Assembly (NCBI RefSeq): GCF_038502225.1
Contig: NC_091374.1
Span: forward strand, 4,970,909-5,034,908
Length of the DNA: 64,000 bases
Direction of reading: 5' to 3'
From: Cherax quadricarinatus
Taxonomy: Eukaryota; Arthropoda; Malacostraca; Decapoda; Parastacidae
Position numbers and translations under genes: made by a program. The notes under the pieces were generated by a model that saw only the letters and a list, made by a program, of their open reading frames with translations, searched no databases and had not been told where the DNA came from. Below, in pieces: positions 29,101 through 38,261 of the stretch (position 1 is the stretch's first letter; the number at the start of each line of letters is the position of its first letter).

Positions 29101-32100
29101 CTATGATTAAACATATACCTCAAATTAACCTGGAAAAATCTATGTATTTTAGCATATTTGAATGCTTTGGTACCAATAATTTCCTAATTTGGCATTTGCA
29201 TTTAGTGAAAATTATTTGTTTTCTAACGTACATGTAACCCTGAAAAAACTGAATTCTATTAAATAATCTGGTACTATTTAAAACTATTTTTGAGGCTTTA
29301 CAAATGAATTTCATTTTGATTTTTTCACAATGAATTTTTATTCAAACCAAAAAAAAGAAGATTTACTGTTATGCAATATTGTAATAATTGTATAAATATC
29401 ATCACCACATTTGTGAATGTATATTAGACCCACCAGATGGTGTGTATTAGACATGTGAGATCATTTGTTTACTCTTGAACATCGACAAAAATTTAACATT
29501 TCCGCTACTTTGAGCTCAGTTTCAACCCATTTCCAGTGCTAAAACCAATCAAAATCATCTCTATTTCTGTAATATATCTTCCGTTCTATCAAATGAGACC
29601 AAGAAATTGCAAATACAACTATAAAAAACATATGAAAAAACACTGCAAAGTCGCTGTTTTAATCGAAAATCACGGTCTCAGTTTTTTCTCATTATACACT
29701 GTGCTGCAGGATTTGTTTTATGCAGTGCACACATACCACATAGATGTATTCTCTCATATCTAGGCCCAAATTTACCACTCACAGCTTATCAGAGTGAGCT
29801 GAGCTCATGGCATAGATCTACGGTTTGGACCCTGAACGGAAAGCTGTAGATCTACAGCACGGACCCTGAAAGGGTTAAAGTATAACACACTGGACTAATG
29901 CAGAAGTGTGTAACATTTACTGATAATCTTTTGCTCATGAGAAAGTAAAAATTAGAGCATTCCACCGTAAGCAGCAAAGGTTTAGCATGTTCACATTTCA
30001 CTCATGACACAGGACAATAGTATTGCACCTCCATGGTTAGTTGTCTACAAACTTACTCTGCTAGATTATCCAATTCTCAATACAAATAAAAAAAAGGTGT
30101 TAATTATTGTATCATTTGAAAATCTACTGAATTAGACTTTTCTATGCCAATAAATAGCTGCTGTAGCATTATGAAATGAGCCTAAACAGATATGGAAAAT
30201 ACAGCACTACTCTGCAAAGAGTATTACATAATCTTACCTGTGCATGGATTTCAGTTATCATCTTTGCTCTAGCAGCATAATCATCATAGGCCTCAAGTAA
30301 GAGTTTTCCTGCCTCCTCATTTAAGGCAGACTCAGCATTAGGTACAATCAGCAGACACTTTATTACCTGCAATAAGAAAAACCCAGACATATACAGTAAA
30401 AGTTGGCACTAAATCTGTATAAATGTACAGTAGATTGTGTTTATAAACCTTTAACAATGATGGTAGCTCTTCCTGCCCTGCAGCTCAGTTAAAGAGCATA
30501 CTGAACTTGTATGAATAAAGAATACTTTTCAAGATTTTTTTTTTAAGGCAGACCTAGGGTACACTGTTATGGCTAGAATAATATTAACAAGCAACCACAA
30601 GGGAAAATAAAATGAGTTGAGGAAAAGACACTTAGGAAATTTTCAGGGGCACAGCAATAAGAAAATTCTGATTTTTTTTTTCTAAAAATAGTCACTTAAT
30701 ATGAACATATATTTGAGAGAATTTCAGAATTCAAAATTTCACTTGCCTGGAAAGGTAAAAATTTGAGATCTGTATGAATTTGGGTTTTGTTTGTAAATTT
30801 CGAAAATTCAGAAAGAATAAAACGAATTAAAGAAAATTAGTTTTTTCTTGAGCTGTATTACCTTACCTTCTGCTCACTGGATATATTCCCAAATCAGTAC
30901 ACTGCTATAACAATATACTGAAGTAAGAGATATAGGACGAAGTGCAAAGTAAACCCAGTCAAAAGTACAATATGGGTGGGTAAAATATGAGAACATAATA
31001 CAAACATCTGTGGCCCCAGACTATTTAACATCTTACCAGATGATATCAAACACTGTTGGAATAAGTGAAGAAATCTCAAGAGGAAACCAGACAAGTACCT
31101 CCACCAAGTGTCAGATCAACCAGGCTGTAATGGATAAGTGGGCCAACAGCAAGACTGATTAACCATGCAAACACCTGCTAAGCCTGGTCCAAGGCCAGGT
31201 TCCAGTAGAAAAACTCATGGTATGGTAAGCTAACCCTTTTCTTTCTTTGAGCAACGATGATGATGAACTGTTTTCAATGATTCAGATGGATTAATTTTTA
31301 TAAATTATCATAACATACATCTCAGAACATTAAATTCTATGAATTGTGGGGGAATCCCAGGGCTCTCCTTCCTTCCTTCCTGCCTGCCCGCCTGCAGTGA
31401 ATGCAATTTAAGTGCTACAGGTTCTGCTTTTAACTCAACAGCCATCATTTAATCCACCAGACTAGCTTCTTTTGATGAAAATGGACAAAGCCATTAAATA
31501 AGGCAAACAGTAAAAGCTATTACACAAACCTGACTGACAACCCACAATGTTTTTACCTAACAAAATTCTGCCAATATTTTCAGCATACCCAAATCTTTCA
31601 TAGCATTACAGCAGCCACTGACAATACATCTATGCACTCTGCCCCAGGCATATCTATGTTTAAAGTGAATGATTGCAGTAGTACGGCCATTCTGGATATA
31701 TCTAGACATACAACCAAGGTATACCTTGCACAGATATTGATCATAATGAAAACACTTAATGATACATATGAATTCTTAAAAGATTACAATCACATTTTTC
31801 TTGGAGACAAGAGATATTTTATCACAAAGAACCCACTTACCAAAAGTACATGTCTAATTCCGAGGTCAGCCTTCCAATCTTTCTTTAATGTATTAACACA
31901 GATCTCTCCATTCGATGCAACATTAGGGTGAAAGATCTTGGTGAGGAAGTAACCCTTTGGAGGAACATTTGGAAAGTCCTTGCCAAGGGCTAATTTGACA
32001 CGAAACATTCCTCCAGCATATGGTGTGCCAGCTGCAAAAAATATGCAATTTTATAGGATTTGGAAATATAGTATGAAGTTTACAGATTCCTTAACACACA

Positions 32101-35100
32101 AAATAAAAATATTCTAGTTTTTGGTCAAGATTTCCTAAATATGCCAAAGTTTATAATACCAATTTGATTTTTTTTTCAAGATTCTACATGTAATCAAGTC
32201 ATAAAGACTGACAATAAACAAATACAGTGGACCCCCGGTTAATGATATTTTTTCATTCCAGAAGTATATTCAGGTGCCAGTACTGACCGAATTTGTTCCC
32301 ATAAGGAATATTGTGAAGTAGATTAGTCCATTTCAGACCCCCAAACGTACACGTACAAACGCACTTACATAAATACACTTACATAATTGGTCGCATTGGG
32401 AGGCGATCGTTAAGCGGGGGTCCACTGTATTTGAATAACAGTTTAAAAAAGTACAGATAAAACCTAGATTTAACTAATTTTGGGTTTAACCCTTAAACTG
32501 TCCAGACAGATCTGCATTCACATGCGTAGTGCTCCAAAAGTAGATCTACGTTTTTTAACATTTTCAAATATAACAAAAAAATGTAGATCAAAGTTTTTTC
32601 ACACGTTTTCAAATGTAAAAAAAGAAAAAGAAGCTCTCTGTTTTTTTATATACTTTCAAATGTTGAAAAAACGTAGATCTACGTTTGGACAGTTTAAAGG
32701 GTTAATAAAAGCTGTACTGGAACAATGGACAAAGTCTGCCAAGTCCAGAATTATCAGGTATTGTTACTGTCTGCTGGGTAAATTAATTTAGGATTTGAGG
32801 GACATTTTGTTAAATCCAAAATAATCTGTTTTCATCATTGAAAAACAATATCTTGTTTAGATTTAAAGAACAATTGCTACTAATGGACACTCCTTCTGCC
32901 TATAAGCCAGTTAAATTCATATTTCACTGAACCAGTGATAATGTGCTCAGAAAAATTCCTGCAATGGACAACAAATACATTTCTCATTCAGTACAATTTC
33001 TTTTTAAATCTCACACACTTAAGGCTACTAGCAAATTTAGTCTAAACATGTCTAAACAGGTGTTCTGAGCACCTCTGCAAAAACAGTGATTATGTGTGAG
33101 TGAGGTGAAAGTGTTGAATGATGATGAAAGTATTTTCTTTTTGGGGATTTTCTTTCTTTTTGGGTCACCCTGCCTCGGTGGGAGACGGCCGACTTGAAAA
33201 AAAAAGAAAAATCCATTTTTTTTTCCTAGCATGTAGTGTATTTCTACTGTGTCACTGCTTAGCTTATTCCATGTCTTTAGCACTTTTATAGCCAAGAACA
33301 CAGTGGAAGCTCAGTACTCAAACAACTCCCTGCTCAAACAATTCAGTACTCGAACGCTTTATTCAGTAAAAAAAAAAATCGCTCGTTTGGTAGTCTACCA
33401 CTTGATCAGCACTCGACGAAACATACACGACCTACCAGAACTTCGCTGTAAACTATTTTGAGTTTCTTCGCATTTTTTGGCGTTTTTTTTATATTATTTG
33501 TGTAAGTCACCCTGGGACCTAAGAAGATTAGTGATAACAGCCAACAAAAAAGAAAATTGGTTGGGAAAAATTCATTCGGTACTTGAATAGCCTTCTGGAA
33601 TGAATTAAGTTTGAGTACCTAGGTTCCATCCACTGTATATCCAGAAAGCCACTGACTTATCTGGTGTGTAATTTTCAACTGTATCCACTTGTTTTTGTTA
33701 CATCCCTGATAGAGCTTGTCCGTATCTATCACCCACAATACCATGTACATGCAGCATGTTGCAATTGTATCCCCTAACTCAGGTGCTAGCCTTTCTTGCA
33801 CTCTTTTATATTTTCTCAAATTTTCCTCTTATACTATCTGAGGGTTCTCCACTAGCGCTACATATTCAAGAATGACTTAATTGCAAGTGACCTCAGCTCA
33901 CACACAGGTTCAGGTACAACATTGGGCATGTTTCCTTACACCTGCTGCCCTTGTTCAGTTACCAGTAAGCAGGTATCTGGGTGATAGCCAGCTGACAGTA
34001 AGTAGGTATCTGGGTTACATCTAGGGTTGACAAAAATTAACACAAGTTCCCCAAAATGCTCGACATAACCAGAGCGTTTTATGTAGTATGTGAATGTTGT
34101 CAACTAGGTCTATATTAGTTATATCAATGTACTTGTAGAAATGAAGAAACAAAAGTACTCTGAACAAGTCTTTGCTGTCGAGTTTCCAAAATGAGAATAT
34201 GTTTGCAAGTAAAGGGCATACCAGGAGGGGATTCCAGGGGGTCAACGCCCCTGTGGCCCAGTCCATGAGCAGGCCTCACAGTGGATCAGGGTCTGATCAC
34301 ATTAGTCACAATAATATAGACCATAAACTAGAGCTCACTCTGCAAACTCAAATAGGTAATTAAAAATAGGTAAAGCACTGTACATTATACAAGTACATAC
34401 ATATATTACCACTACACTCATTTGCCAAACTCTTGGATACCATAATTAATAATTATATGGTTTCCTATTTGATTTAACATGGGCTGTTGTTTAAATTTTA
34501 AAAAAAATTATGTAATTAGTACTGATAGTTATCATTATCTTCTGCGTTTTAGTAATCTCTACAGGAAAAGGGGTTACTAGCCCATTGTTCCTGGCATTTT
34601 AGTTGACTTTTACAACATGCATGGCTTACAGAGGAAAGATTCTTATTCCACTTCCCCATGGATGTAAACGGAAAAGTAATAAGAACAAGAACTATTAAAA
34701 GAAAATAAAAAAGACTCAGATGAGTGTGTATAAATAAATATGTACATGTATATGTAGTGTGGCCCAAGTGTAAGTAGAAGTAGCAAGACGTACCTGTAAT
34801 CTTGCATATTTATGAGACAGACAAAGGACACCAGCAATCCTACTATCATGTAAAACATTACAGGTTTTCGTTTTACACTCACTTGGCAGGACGGTAGTAC
34901 CTCACTGGGTGGTTGCTGTCTACCAACCTACTATCTACCTACTACCCTGCCTCGGTAGGAGACGGCCAACTTGTTAAAAAAAAGTTATTATTATCACCTA
35001 TTAATAAGACTGTCCTATAATTTTCTTGCTATTGCAATTTTCCTTTCGTGTTGTACACCAACATTTTTATCAAGACAAGAAAAAATTAATAAAATTAAAA

Positions 35101-38100
35101 GAATTTAAATTTCAATATTATTTTACCACTCACCAGGCCCTGCTATGGTTGCCTGGATATCTGTTATATCTTCATCATTCATGTGAACTTTGATGCCCTC
35201 TGGTGGACCCTTTACCAGCTCTGTCATTTCCTTCATAACTCCTCTTAATATCTGGGGCGATAGATTTTCCACGTTGCTCGTCTGAAAGAAACAAGTCAGA
35301 GTATAAGGTAAGAAACAACTATCAGAGAAACAGAGGTCATTTCTGTTAATGGTTCCAGGATCACCACCCCTGTGGACCGATCTCATATCATGCCTCCTAA
35401 GTTGAAAAAGAAATATTACAGGAACGAGAACAGTAAGAAACGCTTAGGAAAGTAAAGCCAAGTGTAAATGGAATTTAAATGTAGAAGGTTGTAAGATTTA
35501 CCTGTAGACTTGGTACCTCGTAGCGCAGTTGTTAGTGCGCTTGGCTCACATCCGAGAGGATGTGGGGTCGAACCCCACTACAAGGCAGGACGTATGGCTA
35601 GTCTCCTAACACCTACTGCCCCTGTTACCTAGCAGTAAATAGATATCTGGGAGTTAATCTAGTGTTGTGTCGCATCCTGGGGAGGACCTAATAGGACCCC
35701 AATGGAAATAAGTCACATTGATTGTTTTACTGGGCTATCCTGGGTTACTAACCCTTTGGGGTTAATAATCCAAGTAAAGTTTTCCTCCTTTTCACTGGTA
35801 TGACAGTAATACAGTACCTCCCTGGATGGGTAATGATAACTATCTTTTGACAATTCTTTGCCAATATCAAAACAACACCTGTGTGATATCATACTTAACC
35901 AAACATTAAAGAAGTCTTGAGAATCATAATATACATATCATGTACAAAAAAGTGTGTTCTTAAATTTGATCCATCATACTAATCAACAGAATGTCAAATA
36001 TTCTTGTGCCTTTTCTATCAATCGTAGTAAAGGTAGGTAAGGAAGGTTTAAGGTAGAATAAGGCAACTATACTTGAGAAGTGAATGGGATATATGTACAT
36101 GGATAAACCAAATACAAACAATGAGGAATTCAACAGAAATGTCATACTGATTTTGCTGGGTCATCCTAGGTTAATTTTTATAATTTATCACTAATGCATG
36201 TCTATATAAAATTACGTATGGTGCTTAATATCGTAAAAATTTAAAATGCAGTAATACCCATAAAATACGAGTTTTCTGACATGTTTGTAATTCTAGCTAC
36301 AACATACATTATAAATAAATCATTATATTGTGAAGAAACATTATTATAAATAAAATTTGCAGTATAAATAAGTTCACTTTTAGCAGAGAACGAGCACTCT
36401 TTGGAACACAGAAATATGAGAAGTTATGAAGATTTTATTAGGATTATCAAGTAGGCATATTAACCTAACTCAAAAAAGCCAAGCAATATGGCTTAATTTT
36501 TTAATTAAGTATACAAATGAATACAGGAATGTGTCAAAGGGAAAGACGGTGACAATAGTCGAGATAGAACTCTCGAGTCATTGATTCAAATTTAATAAAT
36601 TTATATTTAGAAAGGATATAGGAAAGCCCTGTTTTGCCAGACTGTGGAAGACTGTCCCGCAGCATCACCGAAGTGAGTACTTAAGATTGTTTAAAATGAG
36701 TAAGAATGTAGGATCTGTTTAACATTGACCAGCTGACCTACTTTAATGCTCCTTTATTCTATGTACAAAAGTACAGGTAATATGTACCTAGAATTGAGAT
36801 CTAAAATACTACATAGACATTATAAGCCACAAGTGATATTTCTATGACTTAACCAAGGTTAGCCCTAAAAATTATTGATAGGATCAGTAAGTTTAGTGAG
36901 GTACAAGTACACTATGCATGATTATCATACATAGAAGTACATGTGTACATTACCTAGGATAACCCAAAAATAGTCAAAGTGATTTATTTCCATTGCATCA
37001 AATTTTCTAGACTAAATTTTAGGCAAGTTCCAAGTTACAATTGATGAAACAGCATTACAGAAGACCAATTAAATCATGTTACAACCCAGCTTCTCCTCTA
37101 AGAGATGACTTTAGGGCCATATGGGTTTATAACAATACAGGGAACAACACCAGTAGACACATGATTATTACAGTGAAATTGTCGCAATGACAATAAATCA
37201 AGAACCGCAATAAGAATAAATCAAGAACTGCAATAAGAATAAATCAAGAACTGCAATGGGAATAAATCAAGAACCGCAATGAGAATAAATCAAGAACCGC
37301 AATGAGAATAAATAAAAAAACGCAATGAGAATAAATCAAGAACTGCAATGGGAATAAATCAAGAACTGCAATGGGAATAAATCAAGAACCACAATGGGAA
37401 TAAATCAAGAACTGCACATGAGAATAAATCAAGAACTGCAATGAGAATAAATCAAGAACCACAATGGGAATAAATCAAGGACCCAAAATAAATCAGTTTT
37501 GAGGGTTATCCTAGGTAATTTACACTATGCATGAATAATTGTACTTATATATACGTGTACCTAAATAAACTTAATCACTGTCTCAACTGTAACTCATAAA
37601 CTGTGTCCAGGAAAATTACTATGAAATCTTTAGGGGTCAAAAAACTCGAGCACCAAGATAGGTCACTCAACTGTGACACTCACCTTTGACCATAAGTACT
37701 TCCTTGTGACCAGCATTGTTAATTACAACCTTAATGACCTGTTCCTTCACTATAAAGGTGATATATGGAAAAGATCAATTATCTGGGGTCATTCCAGGAT
37801 GACCCGAGTTGAGCCTCAGAATGTTCCTTGGGTTTTCCTATTTTAGCTCCCCCCCATTAACTTATCACCCCCCCATTCACTCCCCCCCCAACAGTAAGTA
37901 GACTGGTTGTTAGACCTGACTGCTTGTTAGTACCAAACTACATCTTAAGAGATCAATGTAAAGCGAAAATAGAGGCAGCGTGTGAGGTGCTGCTGGGATG
38001 TGACTCGTGTCTTCATGTCTCAGCTTCTGCAGATGTTATCTCAGCCTCCCAGGCCTATCCTGGAGGCTTCCTCTAGGCCTACCCGAGCACTTACCGAGGC

Positions 38101-38103
38101 CAT
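26044..38103 (-). CDS. UBE2S: Ubiquitin-conjugating enzyme E2 S (5 exons, complete)
   Basis: Exons on the - strand: 38103-38095, 35281-35134, 32031-31841, 30366-30238, 26190-26044. All have GT-AG borders, phases 0,1,0,0, for 207 aa plus TGA. It begins [13 protein letters not shown]. The UBC fold follows with the HPN motif ([14 protein letters not shown], about 84-97), putative catalytic Cys97 in '[12 protein letters not shown]', and '[19 protein letters not shown]'. A Lys-rich tail ends KKRTLKRL. Human UBE2S has 222 aa and a matching order, including the basic C-terminal tail ending in LRRL that docks on APC/C. In known biology UBE2S elongates Lys11-linked ubiquitin chains on APC/C substrates in mitosis. 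Only the tail linker is shorter here. The match is unmistakable from memory of the family, and no frame lesion is seen. Confidence 0.96.
26740..27098 (+). mobile_element. RTE-like LINE 3' region, decayed
   Basis: 'tgtgtgaggaaagtaacatt', 'gagatgggaagcacagtgcc' and 'gatgttgcagtctggaag', then 'tggtgggagttggctg', run in the same order as 28440-28765. In UBE2S intron 4, antisense. Confidence 0.75.
27360..28770 (+). mobile_element. RTE-like non-LTR retrotransposon, 5'-truncated
   Basis: RT core to 3' UTR. It ends in the shared tail 'ccaccctgccttggtgag' and a GATAATAATAA run. It lies antisense within intron 4 of UBE2S. The clade label RTE-like rests on protein style ([10 protein letters not shown]..., [14 protein letters not shown]). 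Confidence 0.85.
27374..28526 (+). pseudogene. Broken RTE-like reverse transcriptase
   Basis: Frame one (27374-27766) has '[20 protein letters not shown]' and '[20 protein letters not shown]'. A +1 frameshift near 27735-27745 moves to frame two (27744-28265), which carries the active site '[17 protein letters not shown]' and '[20 protein letters not shown]'. An in-frame TGA at 28263-28265 precedes the C-terminal block (28305-28526) '[20 protein letters not shown]'. No endonuclease domain remains. Two lesions in otherwise good coding sequence mark a fairly young dead copy. Confidence 0.88.
28955..29125 (-). mobile_element. Internally deleted RTE-like LINE copy
   Basis: On the - strand 'aatcatagaattgatgaggg' and 'ggtgagtggtgcgttgag' match 28013-28070, then jump directly to the terminal tail 'ctcggtgggagacggccg' with an A run. 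About 600 bp of the parent are missing. Confidence 0.7.
29400..29878. repeat. Dispersed repeat ending in 'ccctgaaagggttaa'
   Basis: The right end holds a local palindrome ('gtagatctacagcacgg') and 'ggaccctgaaagggttaa'. The related terminal word 'aaagggttaa' is shared with the MITE at 32487-32706. The left limit is uncertain. Confidence 0.45.
30238..30366 (-). CDS. UBE2S: UBE2S exon 4
   Basis: 129 nt, acceptor 'tttcttattgcag', donor GCACAG|gtaaga, residues 117-159. Encodes '[20 protein letters not shown]' and '[20 protein letters not shown]', the C-terminal helices of the UBC domain. Confidence 0.96.
30367..30980. other. UBE2S intron 3, AT-rich
   Basis: No exon or tandem repeat was seen in this part of the intron. 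Confidence 0.5.
30985..31210 (+). mobile_element. CR1-like LINE 3' end, decayed
   Basis: It reads (with stops) '[14 protein letters not shown]', then 'VSDQPGCNG', and ends 'aagcctggtccaaggccagg', the same order as the ORF2 end of the 47.9 kb LINE. In UBE2S intron 3, antisense. Confidence 0.75.
31841..32031 (-). CDS. UBE2S: UBE2S exon 3 (catalytic)
   Basis: 191 nt, acceptor 'attttttgcag', donor CTTTTG|gtaagt, residues 53-116. Contains '[20 protein letters not shown]', '[20 protein letters not shown]' with the HPN motif and the active-site Cys97. Confidence 0.96.
32224..32429. mobile_element. MITE with Tigger/pogo-like ends
   Basis: Terminal inverted repeats 'cagtggacccccggttaa' and 'ttaagcgggggtccactg', flanked by TA on both sides, as expected for Tc1/mariner-superfamily (Tigger-like) elements. 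About 206 bp with no ORF, so non-autonomous. In UBE2S intron 2. Confidence 0.85.
32487..32706. mobile_element. MITE with 'aacccttaaactgtcc' ends
   Basis: Ends 'ttaacccttaaactgtcc' and 'ggacagtttaaagggttaa' are inverted repeats, possibly with a TTAA target. The interior repeats 'gtagatctacgttttt' several times in both orientations. Confidence 0.75.
33055..33205 (+). mobile_element. RTE-like LINE 3' tail
   Basis: Near-identical to 23225-23384 ('tctgagcacctctgcaaaaa' ... 'ctgcctcggtgggagacggc') with an A-rich end. Confidence 0.8.
33299..33640. mobile_element. MITE with Tigger-like ends (second type)
   Basis: The left end 'cagtggaagctcagtactca' and the right end, read in reverse, 'cagtggatggaacctaggta' share CAGTGGA and continue with 'ctcaaac'. 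About 340 bp, no ORF. Distinct from the 32224 element. Confidence 0.7.
33900..34030 (+). repeat. SINE body fragment
   Basis: 'ttccttacacctgctgccct' and 'caggtatctgggtgatagc' match the body of the 9251 and 35508 SINEs. The 'agtaggtatctggg' part is duplicated. Confidence 0.6.
34213..34305 (-). mobile_element. CR1-like LINE 3' end, decayed
   Basis: 'gggggtcaacgcccctgtgg' and 'gtggatcagggtctgatcac' match the LINE terminus with several changes. Confidence 0.75.
34306..35133. other. UBE2S intron 2 remainder
   Basis: AT-rich. A short LINE tail ('accctgcctcggtaggagac') with an A run is at 34943-34982. No exon seen. Confidence 0.5.
35134..35281 (-). CDS. UBE2S: UBE2S exon 2
   Basis: 148 nt, acceptor 'tgtttctttcag', donor CCTG|gtgagt, residues 4-52 plus the first base of codon 53. 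Contains '[20 protein letters not shown]', the N-terminal helix and first strand of the UBC fold. Confidence 0.95.
35340..35402 (-). mobile_element. CR1-like LINE 3' end, very short relic
   Basis: 'ggttccaggatcaccacccc' and 'gtggaccgatctcatatcat' align with the LINE terminus at about three-quarters identity by eye. Confidence 0.5.
35508..35795 (+). mobile_element. tRNA-derived SINE (tRNA-Val-like head)
   Basis: The head (35515-35590) folds as a near-complete tRNA: acceptor arm CCTCGTA/TACAAGG with one mismatch, D arm around 'gcgcagttgttagtgcgc', anticodon loop CTCACAT (anticodon CAC), and T arm GTGGG-GTCGAAC-CCCAC (B box). It continues into the SINE body 'cctagcagtaaatagatatc' and tail 'ccaatggaaataagtcac', so it is a SINE rather than a free tRNA gene. 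It lies in UBE2S intron 1. Confidence 0.85.
35800..36585. other. UBE2S intron 1, AT-rich
   Basis: No exon, RNA gene or repeat of the families found elsewhere in the window was recognised. Confidence 0.5.
36585..36725 (+). mobile_element. LINE ORF2 C-terminal relic (second CR1-like family)
   Basis: 'tttagaaaggatataggaaa' and 'gttttgccagactgtgg' correspond to the FRKDI-GKxWF segment at 23429 and 17150. Confidence 0.6.
36948..37012 (-). repeat. SINE/LINE 3' tail fragment
   Basis: 'ttacctaggataacccaaa' and 'gtgatttatttccattgc' are the reverse of the tail at 45.93 kb. Confidence 0.6.
37186..37490. repeat. 23-bp minisatellite
   Basis: About 13 copies of 'aataaatcaagaaccgcaatgag' with act/acc and ggg/gag variants, in UBE2S intron 1. 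It is followed by a SINE/LINE tail (37486-37580). Confidence 0.93.
37581..38094. other. UBE2S intron 1, promoter-proximal part
   Basis: Contains a C-rich tract 37849-37892 with four runs of seven or more C, so the - strand (the UBE2S coding strand) has G runs that could fold into a quadruplex within the transcribed intron. Confidence 0.5.
38095..38103 (-). CDS. UBE2S: UBE2S exon 1 (Met-Ala-Ser)
   Basis: ATGGCCTCG followed by the strong donor gtaagtgctc. Nine coding bases only, phase 0. It joins exon 2 to give MAS|TSNVENL, matching the family N-terminus. Confidence 0.85.
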
Positions 38104-38260
38104 GGTGGTGATTTTGAGGATGGCAGCGAGGAATAATGAGGTGAGAGGGTGTAGAGAGCCTGGGTGGTGATGGGGGAGTTCTCCACTCACCACCTCCACC
38201 CATCAAACATTCGAAATCCACCAATGAGATGCCTGTGTACTGCGCACGCGCGCACCCACT
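38104..38260 (-). promoter_or_regulatory. Putative UBE2S promoter
   Basis: Upstream of the start codon the sequence holds TGCGCACGCGCG (38241-38252, fits the NRF1 consensus YGCGCAYGCGCR), an inverted CCAAT box (38221-38225) and TTCGAA (38210-38215, a CHR-type TTYGAA element). CCAAT plus CHR is a known combination in G2/M genes controlled by MuvB/DREAM, and UBE2S is a mitotic gene in vertebrates. No TATA box is evident. Function here is inferred. Confidence 0.5.
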
Positions 38261-38261
38261 A

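Noticed and set aside
35515..35590. Functional tRNA-Val(CAC) gene
   Set aside because: The cloverleaf is nearly complete, but the sequence continues directly into the body and tail of a SINE family seen elsewhere, and the acceptor stem has a mismatch.
37186..37490. CRISPR-like regular repeats (also 9536-9992, 46513-46872)
   Set aside because: Units are contiguous with no variable spacers and the genome is eukaryotic; these are minisatellites.
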